Of a stretch of 64,000 bases of DNA, positions 36,373-46,700 are shown piece after piece. The notes under the pieces are model-generated. The model was given only the letters and a program-made list of their open reading frames with translations. It made no database searches and was not told where the DNA came from. Positions within the stretch are counted from its first letter, which is position 1. Every line of letters begins with the position of its first letter. Source of the DNA: JBFHIJ01 sp963678775 (lineage in GTDB: Bacteria; Bacteroidota; Ignavibacteria; Kapaibacteriales; UBA2268); assembly GCA_963678775.2 (NCBI GenBank), contig CAXXGR010000004.1:227187-291186 (forward strand), given 5' to 3'. The position numbers and the translations under genes were made by a program.

Positions 36373-39300
36373 TTATTTAGCTATTACAAAAGATTTTGTA
36401 AGTGTTGTGCCATTTGCTTCCATAGTAATCATGTATACTCCTGAAGTCAAGTTAGAAGAACTAGCATCGATATCTAAATCTTTAGTGCCGTCTAACATTC
36501 CTTCAAATAATGTAGCCACTTTGCGTCCTGACGCGTCAGTCAAATAAACTTTCACGTTAGATGCCATTCTATTTTCAATAGTTAAAGTAGCATGGTTCTG
36601 TACTGGATTTGGAGTTACATCGTTTAGTCTCAAGCCTGCAATTGTATTTTCAATTACGCTTGTACCTGTTTTCTTAATCATAGTCAACTGAATATTATCA
36701 CTTACAGTTTCGCCACAAGTGTTAGTTACTTTACATGTATAAGTACCAGCATCTGCCATAGCAGCATCAGCTTTAGTATAAACTGCGTTATTAGCACCGG
36801 CTAGATCAACACCATCTTTCATCCATTGGAAAATAGCTGAGCTTTCGCTATTTACAGAAATTTCCAAAGTGATATCAGATTCTTCTTCTACGTCTACAGC
36901 TGAGTTAGAAACTAAAGCAACTTCTGGAGCAGTTTGAACGTCAAGTTCAGCTTCATCAGATACTATTTCATAATGTTGGCCTAAGAATTCAGAAGTACAT
37001 TTAACAGAGTAGTTACCTTCTAAAGCAAGAGCTGCAGAAGAAACTAACAATGTTTCAGTAGTAGTGCCTTGGTAGTTAGCATCATCAGCAAGTTTAACGC
37101 CATTGAAGTACCATGTATATTCAACTGCCATGTGAATGTCAGAAGGACTTGCACTTACAGCAAATTGAGCTTGAGCACCTTGGCAAGCAACTGTAGCTTG
37201 TGGTTGAGTTGCGATTTCGATTGTAAAGCCTTCTGTAATAGAAGCTACATTAGAAATAGTAGAACCACATTGACCTGTAACTACAACATAGTAGTCATCA
37301 AAGTCTGTTGCTTCAACATTGTTGATAGTCAATATAGAAGATTTAGCACCCTGTACATTACCACCATCAACTAATGCTTGTGTTCCTTTGTACCATTGGA
37401 AATCATGTTGGTAGAAAGGAGGAACGATACCTTTCATGTGTGCTTCCACAGAGAAAGTAACATCATCACCATCATTTGCAGTAACAGTAGTAGGTTGTCT
37501 TGTGATTTCAGTTTCTCTAAGTACATAAAGGATTGCTTCGTCTGAAGTAAAGGTATTTACACCATTGCAATCTTCTGCTGTTACTTCACAAGAGTAAGAA
37601 CCAATGTTATTGTAGTCAGTATTGTCAATGAAAAGAATCGCGTCATCTGCAAATTCATTATCATTTACATTGATATCTTGACCATCTTTCTTCCACTGGT
37701 AAGAAATAATTTCACCCACATTATTGCCTGTAACTACGAAGCTTGCACTTTCATCTTTACAAACAACTGCTGATTCAGGTTGTTCTGCGATTGCAAATGC
37801 ATCCGGAACTTCGATATCTATTTCATTTTCACTGTTAGTTAGTACTTGGCATTCGTTATAGCCAATAGCAACACAGCGGTATCTACCATTATCAGAGAAA
37901 GAAATATTTTCAATTACTAATTCGCCTGTTGTAGCAGTTGAATTTTCTGAAGCATCAATATCTACCCAGTTACCAACCACATTTTTTTGCCATTTGTAAC
38001 CAATCAAATCACCTGATTCGATAGAACCTGTAAATCTCAAAGTTTGACCTTGGCATAAAGAATTAACATCAAAATCAGGATTAGTTTTCACTCCTGCTAT
38101 CTGGTCGTAAACAACTACTTCGATTGGATCAGAAGTAAGTTCTACAGGGTGATGAGTAGCACATAGCTCATCGCCAATTACTCTAACTCTGTATTTACCT
38201 TCTGCATCAAGATGTGCAACTTCATTTAAGTCGATAGTGTACATGTTTGAGAAAGCTTCTTCTTCGCCAAGAGTAATATCAACAAATTCTGCTGTTTCTT
38301 CATCATATTTTTGCCATACGTAGTTAAGAGCATATTCAGCTTCAACACCAAAGCTCAATACATCTGTATTTGCACAGCCTGTAATAACGTTTTGTAAGTT
38401 TTGAGTAATGTGAACCGGATGTTTTACTAATATTTCAACTTCTTCAGTAGAAATTTCAGCAGCACCTTGGTAAGCAAACATAGCTCTGTAAGTACCTTCA
38501 TGTTCGCCATTAATTGGATCTATAGTCAATCTCATGCCATTTTGTGACACTAAGTAAGCATCATCATCCTGATCATTGATAATAGCTCCGTTATGCTCCC
38601 ACTGAGCAGTAATACCATTTGTAACAGTTCTGTCAATTCCGTCAGCAAAAGTACCAACAACTGAATAAGTCATAGATACACTTTGATCTTCGCAATAAAC
38701 AGTCTCATTACCGTTTATGTATAAATCATCGCCTAATTCAACAGTTGCATTTACAACATCAGCACCAATATAAGTATCAACACCATTAGGGCGTTCTTCA
38801 TCGTCAAAATCTACATCAATACCTGCAATTTTTGGTGCTCTTAGAGTCATGTCATTGATTGAATTTTTATCTAAGTGCAAACCGTCAACAAAGTAAACTT
38901 TGCTATCGGTACCATTAGCTTCCATGCCTGTAAGTGTCTGCCAGTCAGCCAAAGTATAGATATCAGTACCTGACATTCTTGCAATAGCAGCGCCTGCAAC
39001 TGAAGCATCTTCGATATCATAAGCATTGTGATTTAAAGCGTCTGCAGTTAAGCTATAGCCAGCTGCATATAAGATATATGCTTTAGAATCACCACCTAAA
39101 CCAAAGTATTTATTAGAGAAGATATTACTTTGTACGTCCCAATTAGCACAGCTACCATCAACTGCTACAGATGCAGAGTGATTACCTGCTGTAGAGCTAT
39201 TAGCATCTCTAAAAGTACCTTCCAAAGCAATAGTATTATGATGAAGAGTTACATTATCTGTACCATAATAGAATCTGATACCATATACTTTATCATTTTT

Positions 39301-41220
39301 ATCAACAGTTCCAATTTGTGTAGCAATATTGCTTATAGAATTGCCAACTAAAGTTGCACCGTCAACAGAATTCCCAAAATCAATACCAATAGCTCTATTA
39401 GTAGATGTATTGTTTTCATCACTAATTATATGAATATTAGAAATATAATTATGATTAAAAGTTACATCTGCACTATAAGCCACATAGATACCTCTAATAT
39501 AAGAATCATCTACATGCATGTTAGTTATGACATTATCTTTTATTTCAGCAGCATCTGCATGTGCGAGATAAACTCCTCTTTCTCCAACAAGGTTGTCAAT
39601 AGTGTTAGTACTTACAACTGCATTTGCTGCCTCATCCAAATAGATAACTTCTTCGTAAGTACCACCAGTAACAGTATTATTATCTACATTTAAATCTGCT
39701 GATTCATCAATATTTATTGCATTCGAAGCAGTCAAAGTAGTAAAAGTATTACCGGTAACAACTGTTTTAGGTGAATATTCTACATTTAATACTACGTCAA
39801 CGTCATCGCTTCCGTTGCTGAAAGTATTTCCTGTGATGATTGCTCTTGCTGCATCAGTAACAGTTTCGTTATTGTTATAAGAAACAGAAACTGCATTTGT
39901 ACCAAAGTTTGAAAATGTATTACTTGCAATAATTACATTATCAGTATATTTAGTAGAAATTGCTGCATCAGCAAAAACATTGTTTTCATCTGCGAATGTA
40001 TTGTTTGTTATAGTCAAGCCCGAAATCATTTCCGTCTCATCAGCTGCTTCAACTTTTAGAGCAACTGCAGAAGAAGTGAAAGCAACATTACTAATTACGA
40101 TTGAAGAGTGGCCTGATGAACCATTTGATCCGGACAAATCATTGCCCCAAATAGCAATACCATTAGATTCATCAGCAGAAGTGCCATCAGTAGCACCGTC
40201 AATATTCAAATTAGTAAATACTATATTTTCTGAGCCATTACCTTCTACATCAGTTAGTAAGAAAGCAGTACCATTTGTTGTTGAAGTATTATCAAAAGTC
40301 AAAGAATGAGCTGCTGTACTTTCTAAGTACATTGCTACTTCCTCTTCGTCTTCTCCTAAATCTTCCGGAGCTACATAGTCAGGATTCAATGTTACTAAGC
40401 TACCGACAAAAGTTACATTATCTGTACCATTTAGAGTAATAAGAGCATCATCTGCAAAACTACCGGAGATAGTATGTGCAGTGCCGAATGCTTTAACATT
40501 CAAACTTCCACCGTCGAACTCATTTAATACTGCAGGTGCAGTTTCAGTAATATCAGAAGTGATAAATACTGTAACAGCTCCATCTAAGTTATGAGTATTG
40601 ATAGCAGCGAATAACTCACCTAGATTTGCATAATCAGCTCCATCTGTGTTTCCCACCCAGACGGTATCTTTGATAGGAGCAAATGCTTCTAATTTGATAT
40701 CATCTATAGCAACACCGTTTTTATTGCTAAATTCTACTTCAAAAGCTACTTGGTAGGCGCTGCTTACACCTTTTAATCTTATTGATTCTTTTACCCATGA
40801 GTCTGTAGTATCAGCATACTCTTTTTGTAATACCCAGGCTGCATCAGCTGCATCTTTAGTATATATTTTTAGATTGTCAGCAAGTTCGCCTTTAGCAAAT
40901 TGAGCTCTATAGAACTCTAAGGTAGTCATACCACCTTCGTAAGCTGACAAATCCATAGCCGGCATAATTAATCTGGTTACACCAGGATTAGCATTGTGCA
41001 TTATTGCATTATAAGTTCCTGAATGAGCTGTAGCAGGAAACCCTGTAGTAGAGCCAGTGTCGACAGCCCAATCATAAGTATTTGTTATATACTCTTGAGT
41101 CCAGCTTGTCGGGAAAGCTCCCGATTCGAAATCTTCTGTTACGATTTCTACCGCGCCTAAGTTTGCGAGGCAGATAACAATGGCAAACGCCACTAAAGCC
41201 AACATTTTAATTGGTTTCAT
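36373..41220 (-). CDS. giant T9SS surface protein: anchor-J, beta-helix, Ig-like repeats
   Basis: 1615 residues. Signal peptide ~1-24; choice-of-anchor-J/MAM-like domain ~25-185 (EDFESGAFPTSW); right-handed beta-helix with many short NxxT-type turns (~190-760); about six Ig-like domains with YQW..D/G and GxYxC motifs (~860-1500); C-terminal T9SS sorting domain from ~1520 (VTPNPVQN... to the end KSFVIAK). Predicted to be secreted through Sec and T9SS and fixed to the cell surface, probably as an adhesin. Its Ig part is related to that of the two genes at 43749 and 48588 but more diverged. GGAG precedes the ATG. Confidence 0.85.
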   Translation of the reverse strand: MKPIKMLALVAFAIVICLANLGAVEIVTEDFESGAFPTSWTQEYITNTYDWAVDTGSTTGFPATAHSGTYNAIMHNANPGVTRLIMPAMDLSAYEGGMTTLEFYRAQFAKGELADNLKIYTKDAADAAWVLQKEYADTTDSWVKESIRLKGVSSAYQVAFEVEFSNKNGVAIDDIKLEAFAPIKDTVWVGNTDGADYANLGELFAAINTHNLDGAVTVFITSDITETAPAVLNEFDGGSLNVKAFGTAHTISGSFADDALITLNGTDNVTFVGSLVTLNPDYVAPEDLGEDEEEVAMYLESTAAHSLTFDNTSTTNGTAFLLTDVEGNGSENIVFTNLNIDGATDGTSADESNGIAIWGNDLSGSNGSSGHSSIVISNVAFTSSAVALKVEAADETEMISGLTITNNTFADENNVFADAAISTKYTDNVIIASNTFSNFGTNAVSVSYNNNETVTDAARAIITGNTFSNGSDDVDVVLNVEYSPKTVVTGNTFTTLTASNAINIDESADLNVDNNTVTGGTYEEVIYLDEAANAVVSTNTIDNLVGERGVYLAHADAAEIKDNVITNMHVDDSYIRGIYVAYSADVTFNHNYISNIHIISDENNTSTNRAIGIDFGNSVDGATLVGNSISNIATQIGTVDKNDKVYGIRFYYGTDNVTLHHNTIALEGTFRDANSSTAGNHSASVAVDGSCANWDVQSNIFSNKYFGLGGDSKAYILYAAGYSLTADALNHNAYDIEDASVAGAAIARMSGTDIYTLADWQTLTGMEANGTDSKVYFVDGLHLDKNSINDMTLRAPKIAGIDVDFDDEERPNGVDTYIGADVVNATVELGDDLYINGNETVYCEDQSVSMTYSVVGTFADGIDRTVTNGITAQWEHNGAIINDQDDDAYLVSQNGMRLTIDPINGEHEGTYRAMFAYQGAAEISTEEVEILVKHPVHITQNLQNVITGCANTDVLSFGVEAEYALNYVWQKYDEETAEFVDITLGEEEAFSNMYTIDLNEVAHLDAEGKYRVRVIGDELCATHHPVELTSDPIEVVVYDQIAGVKTNPDFDVNSLCQGQTLRFTGSIESGDLIGYKWQKNVVGNWVDIDASENSTATTGELVIENISFSDNGRYRCVAIGYNECQVLTNSENEIDIEVPDAFAIAEQPESAVVCKDESASFVVTGNNVGEIISYQWKKDGQDINVNDNEFADDAILFIDNTDYNNIGSYSCEVTAEDCNGVNTFTSDEAILYVLRETEITRQPTTVTANDGDDVTFSVEAHMKGIVPPFYQHDFQWYKGTQALVDGGNVQGAKSSILTINNVEATDFDDYYVVVTGQCGSTISNVASITEGFTIEIATQPQATVACQGAQAQFAVSASPSDIHMAVEYTWYFNGVKLADDANYQGTTTETLLVSSAALALEGNYSVKCTSEFLGQHYEIVSDEAELDVQTAPEVALVSNSAVDVEEESDITLEISVNSESSAIFQWMKDGVDLAGANNAVYTKADAAMADAGTYTCKVTNTCGETVSDNIQLTMIKKTGTSVIENTIAGLRLNDVTPNPVQNHATLTIENRMASNVKVYLTDASGRKVATLFEGMLDGTKDLDIDASSSNLTSGVYMITMEANGTTLTKSFVIAK

Positions 41221-42054
41221 AACTCCATCTTTTATAAATTATTAAACAGTACAGTTAGTATTTCAATTTATCAATGACTATTTTAAATCTTTACCATATC
41301 TTAACATACTCTTCTTTATATTGTTATATATATGCTATTTATTCTATTATAGATTTTGATTCTTATTTTTTCTATAAATTATGCCTAAGTACTATAGACA
41401 CATATACCACTATATAGTTTCATTTTCGTCTGTTTTTTTTACATATATCTATTTTACAGATACCACATAGGATATAACAATATTTTTATTTTCTATTGTC
41501 AATTATTTTTATTGTTACTATAGACACTTTTCTCACACCTAATTCAATACTAACTAAAGTATATTATATTTCCAAAACAATATTATTAATTATCATATTA
41601 ATTCTCCATAGCCTACATCTTAGATTAGCTATTTTCATGATTCATTGATGATAAATAAATTTTGAGCATTCTACTTATTCCTGTGCTAACTGTTCTCTAT
41701 TCCATGATTTTAAAGATTTATAGATGCGATACAGTTTGTACAATGAATGGCGTTATTTATCTCTTTTTAATAAATTAGTTTGTCTTCCGGTAAGAATATT
41801 TTTCTTCTGCTATTTCTTTTAAACTAACGGTTTTTCTATGACGCGATACTTCCTTTGTCTCGCTATATAGCTCTTTATAAGTTATAAAATATTTGCTATA
41901 AAGACTATTATTTCGTCTAAAGTAACTTCTTTATATTTATATTTTATATTTGTAGCATATAATTACTGTATGCACTGAATTTTTTTTTCTTGTTTGCACC
42001 TTCATGCCTATCTTTGTATAGATTTTGTATAATTTATTTGAATATATAAGTATT
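41221..42054. other. long AT-rich spacer
   Basis: About 830 bases of very AT-rich DNA between the divergent giant T9SS gene and hutI. No gene or strong hairpin is seen. It must contain both promoters, which cannot be placed reliably. Similar AT-rich spacers precede the two other giant genes. Confidence 0.4.
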
Positions 42055-43308
42055 ATGACTACTCTAATCAAAAATATCAGTTCCTTAGTAACTATGGATG
42101 CCCATGGGAAATTGGCAAAAGTAGCTGAAGATATGCAAAACATAGGTGAAATTAAAAATGGAGCTATTCTCTTTGAGGATAACATATTATGGACAGGATC
42201 AACTGAGGAAGCCAACAGAAAGCTTGAAGATAAATCTATTACGCCTGATACAATAATAGATGCTCATGGCAAAACCATTCTTCCGGGATTTGCAGATTCA
42301 CATACACATATAGTATTTGGTGGTAATCGTTCCGGGGAATTTGCACGCAGACTTCGTGGCGTCAGCTATGTGCAAATCGCCGAAGAAGGCGGTGGAATCT
42401 TAACTACTGTCAAAGGTACTAGGGAATCTTCGATCGACGAATTAGCTGACAAAGGCAGGAATTTAGCTCTATCTATGATGAAGCATGGGACTACTTCTGC
42501 AGAAATCAAAAGCGGATATGGCTTAACATTTGAAGCCGAAATGAATCAACTTAAAGCAATACAAAAGTTGAAATCAGAGTTACCAATGAATATCAAAACT
42601 ACTTTCTTAGGAGCTCATGACTTCCCGCCGGAATTTAGAGATAATAAAGACAAATATATTGATTTGATTGTCAATGAAATGATTCCTTATGTAGCCGAAC
42701 ATAATTTGGCTGACTACTGTGACGCTTTTGTAGATAAAGGTTATTATACGATTGAGCAAGGCGAAAGAGTTCTCCAAGCAGCTCTTGACCATGGACTCAA
42801 GTTGAAATTACATGCAGACGAGCTTGCAGATGTATCCGCCGCTCAGTTAGCTGCTAAAATGGGTGCGGTTTCTGCTGATCATTTACTGTTCGTATCAGAC
42901 GAAAGCATCAAAGCGCTAAAAGAAGCCGGAACAGTTGCTACTTTGCTACCCGGCACGGCTTACTTTATCCGTATGCCTTATGCACCTGCTAGAAAACTTA
43001 TAGAAGCGGGAGCAACTGTGGCTCTTTCTACAGATTGCAACCCCGGCTCATGTTTCACAGAAAATATGCAGATGATTTTATCTCTTTCTGTTATCAATAT
43101 GGCCATGACTGCTGAAGAAGCTCTTTCAGGAGCCACAATCAATGGAGCTAAAGCAATAGAAATATCAGATATAACAGGCTCTTTGGAAGTAGGAAAGCAA
43201 GCTGATTTTATTGTTGCTGATATCGACTCATACACTGATTTATTTTACCACTTTGGTATAAATCATGTATCTGAAACATGGATTAAAGGCAAAAAAATAG
43301 TCTTGTAA
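42055..43308 (+). CDS. hutI: imidazolonepropionase (histidine degradation)
   Basis: 417 residues from the ATG at 42055; the frame extends to 42025 but the family start and length favour the later codon. Amidohydrolase metal ligands are visible: HTH at 83-85 in ADSHTHIVFGG, and later LKLHADEL, SADHLLF and STDCNPGS. It opens the imidazolone ring in the third step of histidine breakdown. The other hut genes are not in the window. It ends in a shared terminator at 43330. Confidence 0.92.
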   Translation: MTTLIKNISSLVTMDAHGKLAKVAEDMQNIGEIKNGAILFEDNILWTGSTEEANRKLEDKSITPDTIIDAHGKTILPGFADSHTHIVFGGNRSGEFARRLRGVSYVQIAEEGGGILTTVKGTRESSIDELADKGRNLALSMMKHGTTSAEIKSGYGLTFEAEMNQLKAIQKLKSELPMNIKTTFLGAHDFPPEFRDNKDKYIDLIVNEMIPYVAEHNLADYCDAFVDKGYYTIEQGERVLQAALDHGLKLKLHADELADVSAAQLAAKMGAVSADHLLFVSDESIKALKEAGTVATLLPGTAYFIRMPYAPARKLIEAGATVALSTDCNPGSCFTENMQMILSLSVINMAMTAEEALSGATINGAKAIEISDITGSLEVGKQADFIVADIDSYTDLFYHFGINHVSETWIKGKKIVL

Positions 43309-43329
43309 TAGCCACTAATCAGAAATATT

Positions 43330-43359
43330 AAAGGGAGTAATTTTTTACTCCCTTTTTTT
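43330..43359. terminator. bidirectional intrinsic terminator
   Basis: AAGGGAGTAA pairs perfectly with TTACTCCCTT, with A and T runs on either side. It stops hutI on the plus strand and the lipoprotein gene on the minus strand. Confidence 0.8.
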
Positions 43360-43363
43360 AAAT

Positions 43364-43651
43364 CTAATACTTTTCTCTAAACTCTTTTCTCAAAGAATCT
43401 ATTATATTAAATAAATCTTTGTCCTGCGACATTAGCTTCATGGTTTCATCTGCAAATGTTTTAGTCGTATATTTATATTTGTCTAAAATCAATTGCACTT
43501 CTTTATTTGCCGCTAGCGAATCGGAGATTGTTTCTCTGGCTATAAGTATCTCTTTATACACTTTCAAATATTTATCTTTATCTACATTTCCCTCACTATC
43601 ACACGCAAAAAGCATAAAGCAAAGAGAGAACGCTATTATAATTTTTTTCAT
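43364..43651 (-). CDS. small DUF4296-like lipoprotein
   Basis: 95 residues from the ATG at 43651 (MKKIIIAFSLC), five codons inside the longer frame. Lipobox FAC with cysteine at 17. The rest is helical with VDKDKYLKVYKEILIARE and ILDKYKYTTKTFADETM, as in DUF4296 proteins, common short periplasmic lipoproteins in Bacteroidota of unknown role. Confidence 0.65.
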   Translation of the reverse strand: MKKIIIAFSLCFMLFACDSEGNVDKDKYLKVYKEILIARETISDSLAANKEVQLILDKYKYTTKTFADETMKLMSQDKDLFNIIDSLRKEFREKY

Positions 43652-43688
43652 TTCACTACTCCACAAGTTTATTTATACGCAATATAAT

Positions 43689-43718
43689 AAAAAAGCCCCC
43701 CAAAATGGGAGGCTTTTC
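43689..43718 (-). terminator. intrinsic terminator of giant T9SS gene 2
   Basis: An AAAAGCC...GGCTTTT stem with an extended CCCA/TGGG core and one mismatch, ending in T on the minus strand. The same sequence, with ~60 following bases, recurs at 48529 after the sister gene, so it was duplicated along with the coding region. Confidence 0.75.
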
Positions 43719-43748
43719 TAACTGTACTGTTATAATTTTATAGCGTGT

Positions 43749-46700
43749 TTATTTCACGAGAATCATTGCTTTAGCAGCTGCTGCACCTTCTGCTTCTACT
43801 GTGTAGAAGTATGTGCCACTGCTTAAGTTGTATGATGTTGCATCTAAGTCGATATTGTTTTCACCGGCTACTGCCATACCGTCAAAGATTACTGCTAATT
43901 TACGACCACTTGCATCTGTCAATGTAACTACTACATTTGTTGCTACAGGTACTGTAAATTTAATAGTTGTTGCTCCTGCAAATGGATTTGGATGGTTGCC
44001 AAGTAGTGCATAACCACTTCCCATTTGTTCAAACACACTGTTTGGATCTGTTTTCTTAGTTACTGTTACCATGCTCATGTCAGACATTCTTGTTCCGCAG
44101 TTATTAGTTGCTTCGCAATAATATTCGCCTGCATCTGCATATTTAACCATGTCTACTGTGTAAGTTGCTTCAGTTGCTCCTGCGATTGCCATACCATCTT
44201 TGTACCATTGGTAAGTAACGTCACTTTCGCTGTCAACTTCTACTTCTAGAGTTAACTCTGCGTCTGTTTCTATCGTTACATCTGCGTCTGGTAATGTTGT
44301 AAACATTGGTAGTAAAGCAACTGTTAATTCTGCTGTTTTAGACATTGCAGTTTCTGTTGTTCCGTTTAGTGTTGCTGTTACATAATAGTCACCTGCGTGA
44401 GCCATCATTACATCTGCTATTTCTAATTTAGAAGTCATCGCACCACTTATTTCACCACCGTCTGTTAACGGATTGCCATTGAAGTACCATTGGTAGTCTA
44501 CTGCAATTGTTACATCTGTTGATTTAGCTGTTGCTTCAAATGTTGCTGTAGAACCTTCGCAAGTCTCTTTGTCCATTGGGTTCATTGTGATCGATACTGT
44601 TGGTACGTCACTGATTGATACCATTACTGATTCATCTGTTCCGCATTGGCCTTTTACAACTACATGGTAGTCATTGCCTAAATCACCGGCTTCTACATTT
44701 TTGATTGTTAGCATTGAAGAATGTGCACCTTGGATTCTTGCATTATCTTCTAAAGCTACATTGCCTTTGTACCATTGGAAATCATGTTGGTAGTATGGCG
44801 GAATCAAACCTTTCATGTGTGCTTCCACTGCTAAAATTGCTGTTTCGCCCAACGCTACTTCTTCTGATCTTGGTTGGCGTGTGATTTTTGTATCTTGTAA
44901 TACATATAAAATTGATGTTTCACTTGTGAATGTCAATTCGCCACGGCAATCTTCTACTTCGATTTCGCAATAGTATTGACCTACATTGTTGATATTTGCA
45001 TCATTGATAATCAATACTGCATCGTCAGCATATTCGTTTGATGCTGTGCTGATTGCCACACCATCTTTGTACCATTGGTAGCTGTGGATTTCGCCTAAGC
45101 CGTTACCAATTACTTGGAAGCGTACTTCTTCGCCACCGCAAATCACTTGTGATTCAGGATTTTCTAACAATTCAAATGTTGGAGGGATTACAAAAGCTAC
45201 TTCTTCTGTAAATACTTCTTCGTCATAACATTCTGCATTACCAAGAATTTTACATCTGTAAGCGCCTGTATTAGTTTCATTTACATCTGTTAGTTTCAAG
45301 TTTTGAGTTACTGCTGTTGGATTTTCTTTATCAGTGATGTTATACCACTGGCCACCTTGATATTTCTGCCATTGGTAACCGTTAACTGAACCGTCAGCTG
45401 TTGCATAGAATTCTAAATCCATACCACCGCAAAGGTTTTCTGTATCAAAGTAGTATTCCATTGTTTCGTTAGATACTGGTAAGTATAATTCTACTTCTGT
45501 TTCTGTATCTGTATATAGAATAGAAGGATATTTAGGTTCGCAAAGTTCGTCACCGACTACTTTTGCTCTGTATTTACCGTCTGCTTCTACTTTAGTTAAT
45601 TCTGTGAAGTCCAAAGTAAAGCTGTGGTTTGTTGCACCTTCGATATCAGTCCAGATACCATCAACTTCTTTCTGCCACTGAACACCAAAAGCGTTATTTG
45701 TTTCTACGCTAAGAGTCAAATCGTGGAAACCTTCGCAACCAAGATAGCTTTCTACCATATCTTCGCTAACGATTGATACAGGTTCTACTACTGTTACTGT
45801 TTTGCTTGATGTTTGGATTGGTTCTAAGTCCATAGCCCAAAATCTTGCATAATATTCACCTGCATTTGCTACCATCAAGTCATTGATGATTAGGCGATTA
45901 CCACTGATTGTAATATTATCGGTATCTGTGTCTACGATTGGAAGACCGTCTTTATACCACTGAGTTTGAACTGCATTACCTAAGGCTCTTTCGATACCAT
46001 CATCAAAATTACCACCGGCACCAAATAAGAACTGTATTTGCTGAGTACCTTCGCATAGGCCGTCAGGTCTGTCAGGATCTACTATCAAGTCATTTGTCAA
46101 TTCTAATGTAAAGCTTGTAATATCTACACCCATTTTGTTATTGTCTGCTGTTCTTGTTTCGCCGTCTATATCAGTTGGAATAGATACTGAAGTAATTGGT
46201 GGACAACTTAAATCTTCACTAATCGCTGCCTGACCATCTACGTGACAGTCTGATGTCAACGACACTTCCATATCTGTAGAGTTATCACCATAACCTGCGG
46301 ACTGCCAAGAAGACAAATAAGCATAAGTAGTATTTGTTCCGTCATTAGCTGCAATTGAGCCATTAGGGCAACTTAATACATTATAGTCTGCTGTACCAAC
46401 GCTATTAATATAAGAAGAGTAGCCCGGTAAATAGATACAATAAGATTCTGTACCATTACCAACCATATCATTTACTAAGATATTATTTTTAATTGTATTG
46501 CCTGATGAACCTACATAGTAACCACCAAGAGTAATACAAGCCGATTTAGCACCTTGCACACCACCGGCTGTAAATGGCATATCCATGTGAATTGTATTCT
46601 GATAGATTTCTAAGTCTTTCACAGTATGCCCTAATATACCTGCCGGCATATAATGGAAATAATAACCGGTAGAAGAGCTATAATCTGTACCTCTACTTGT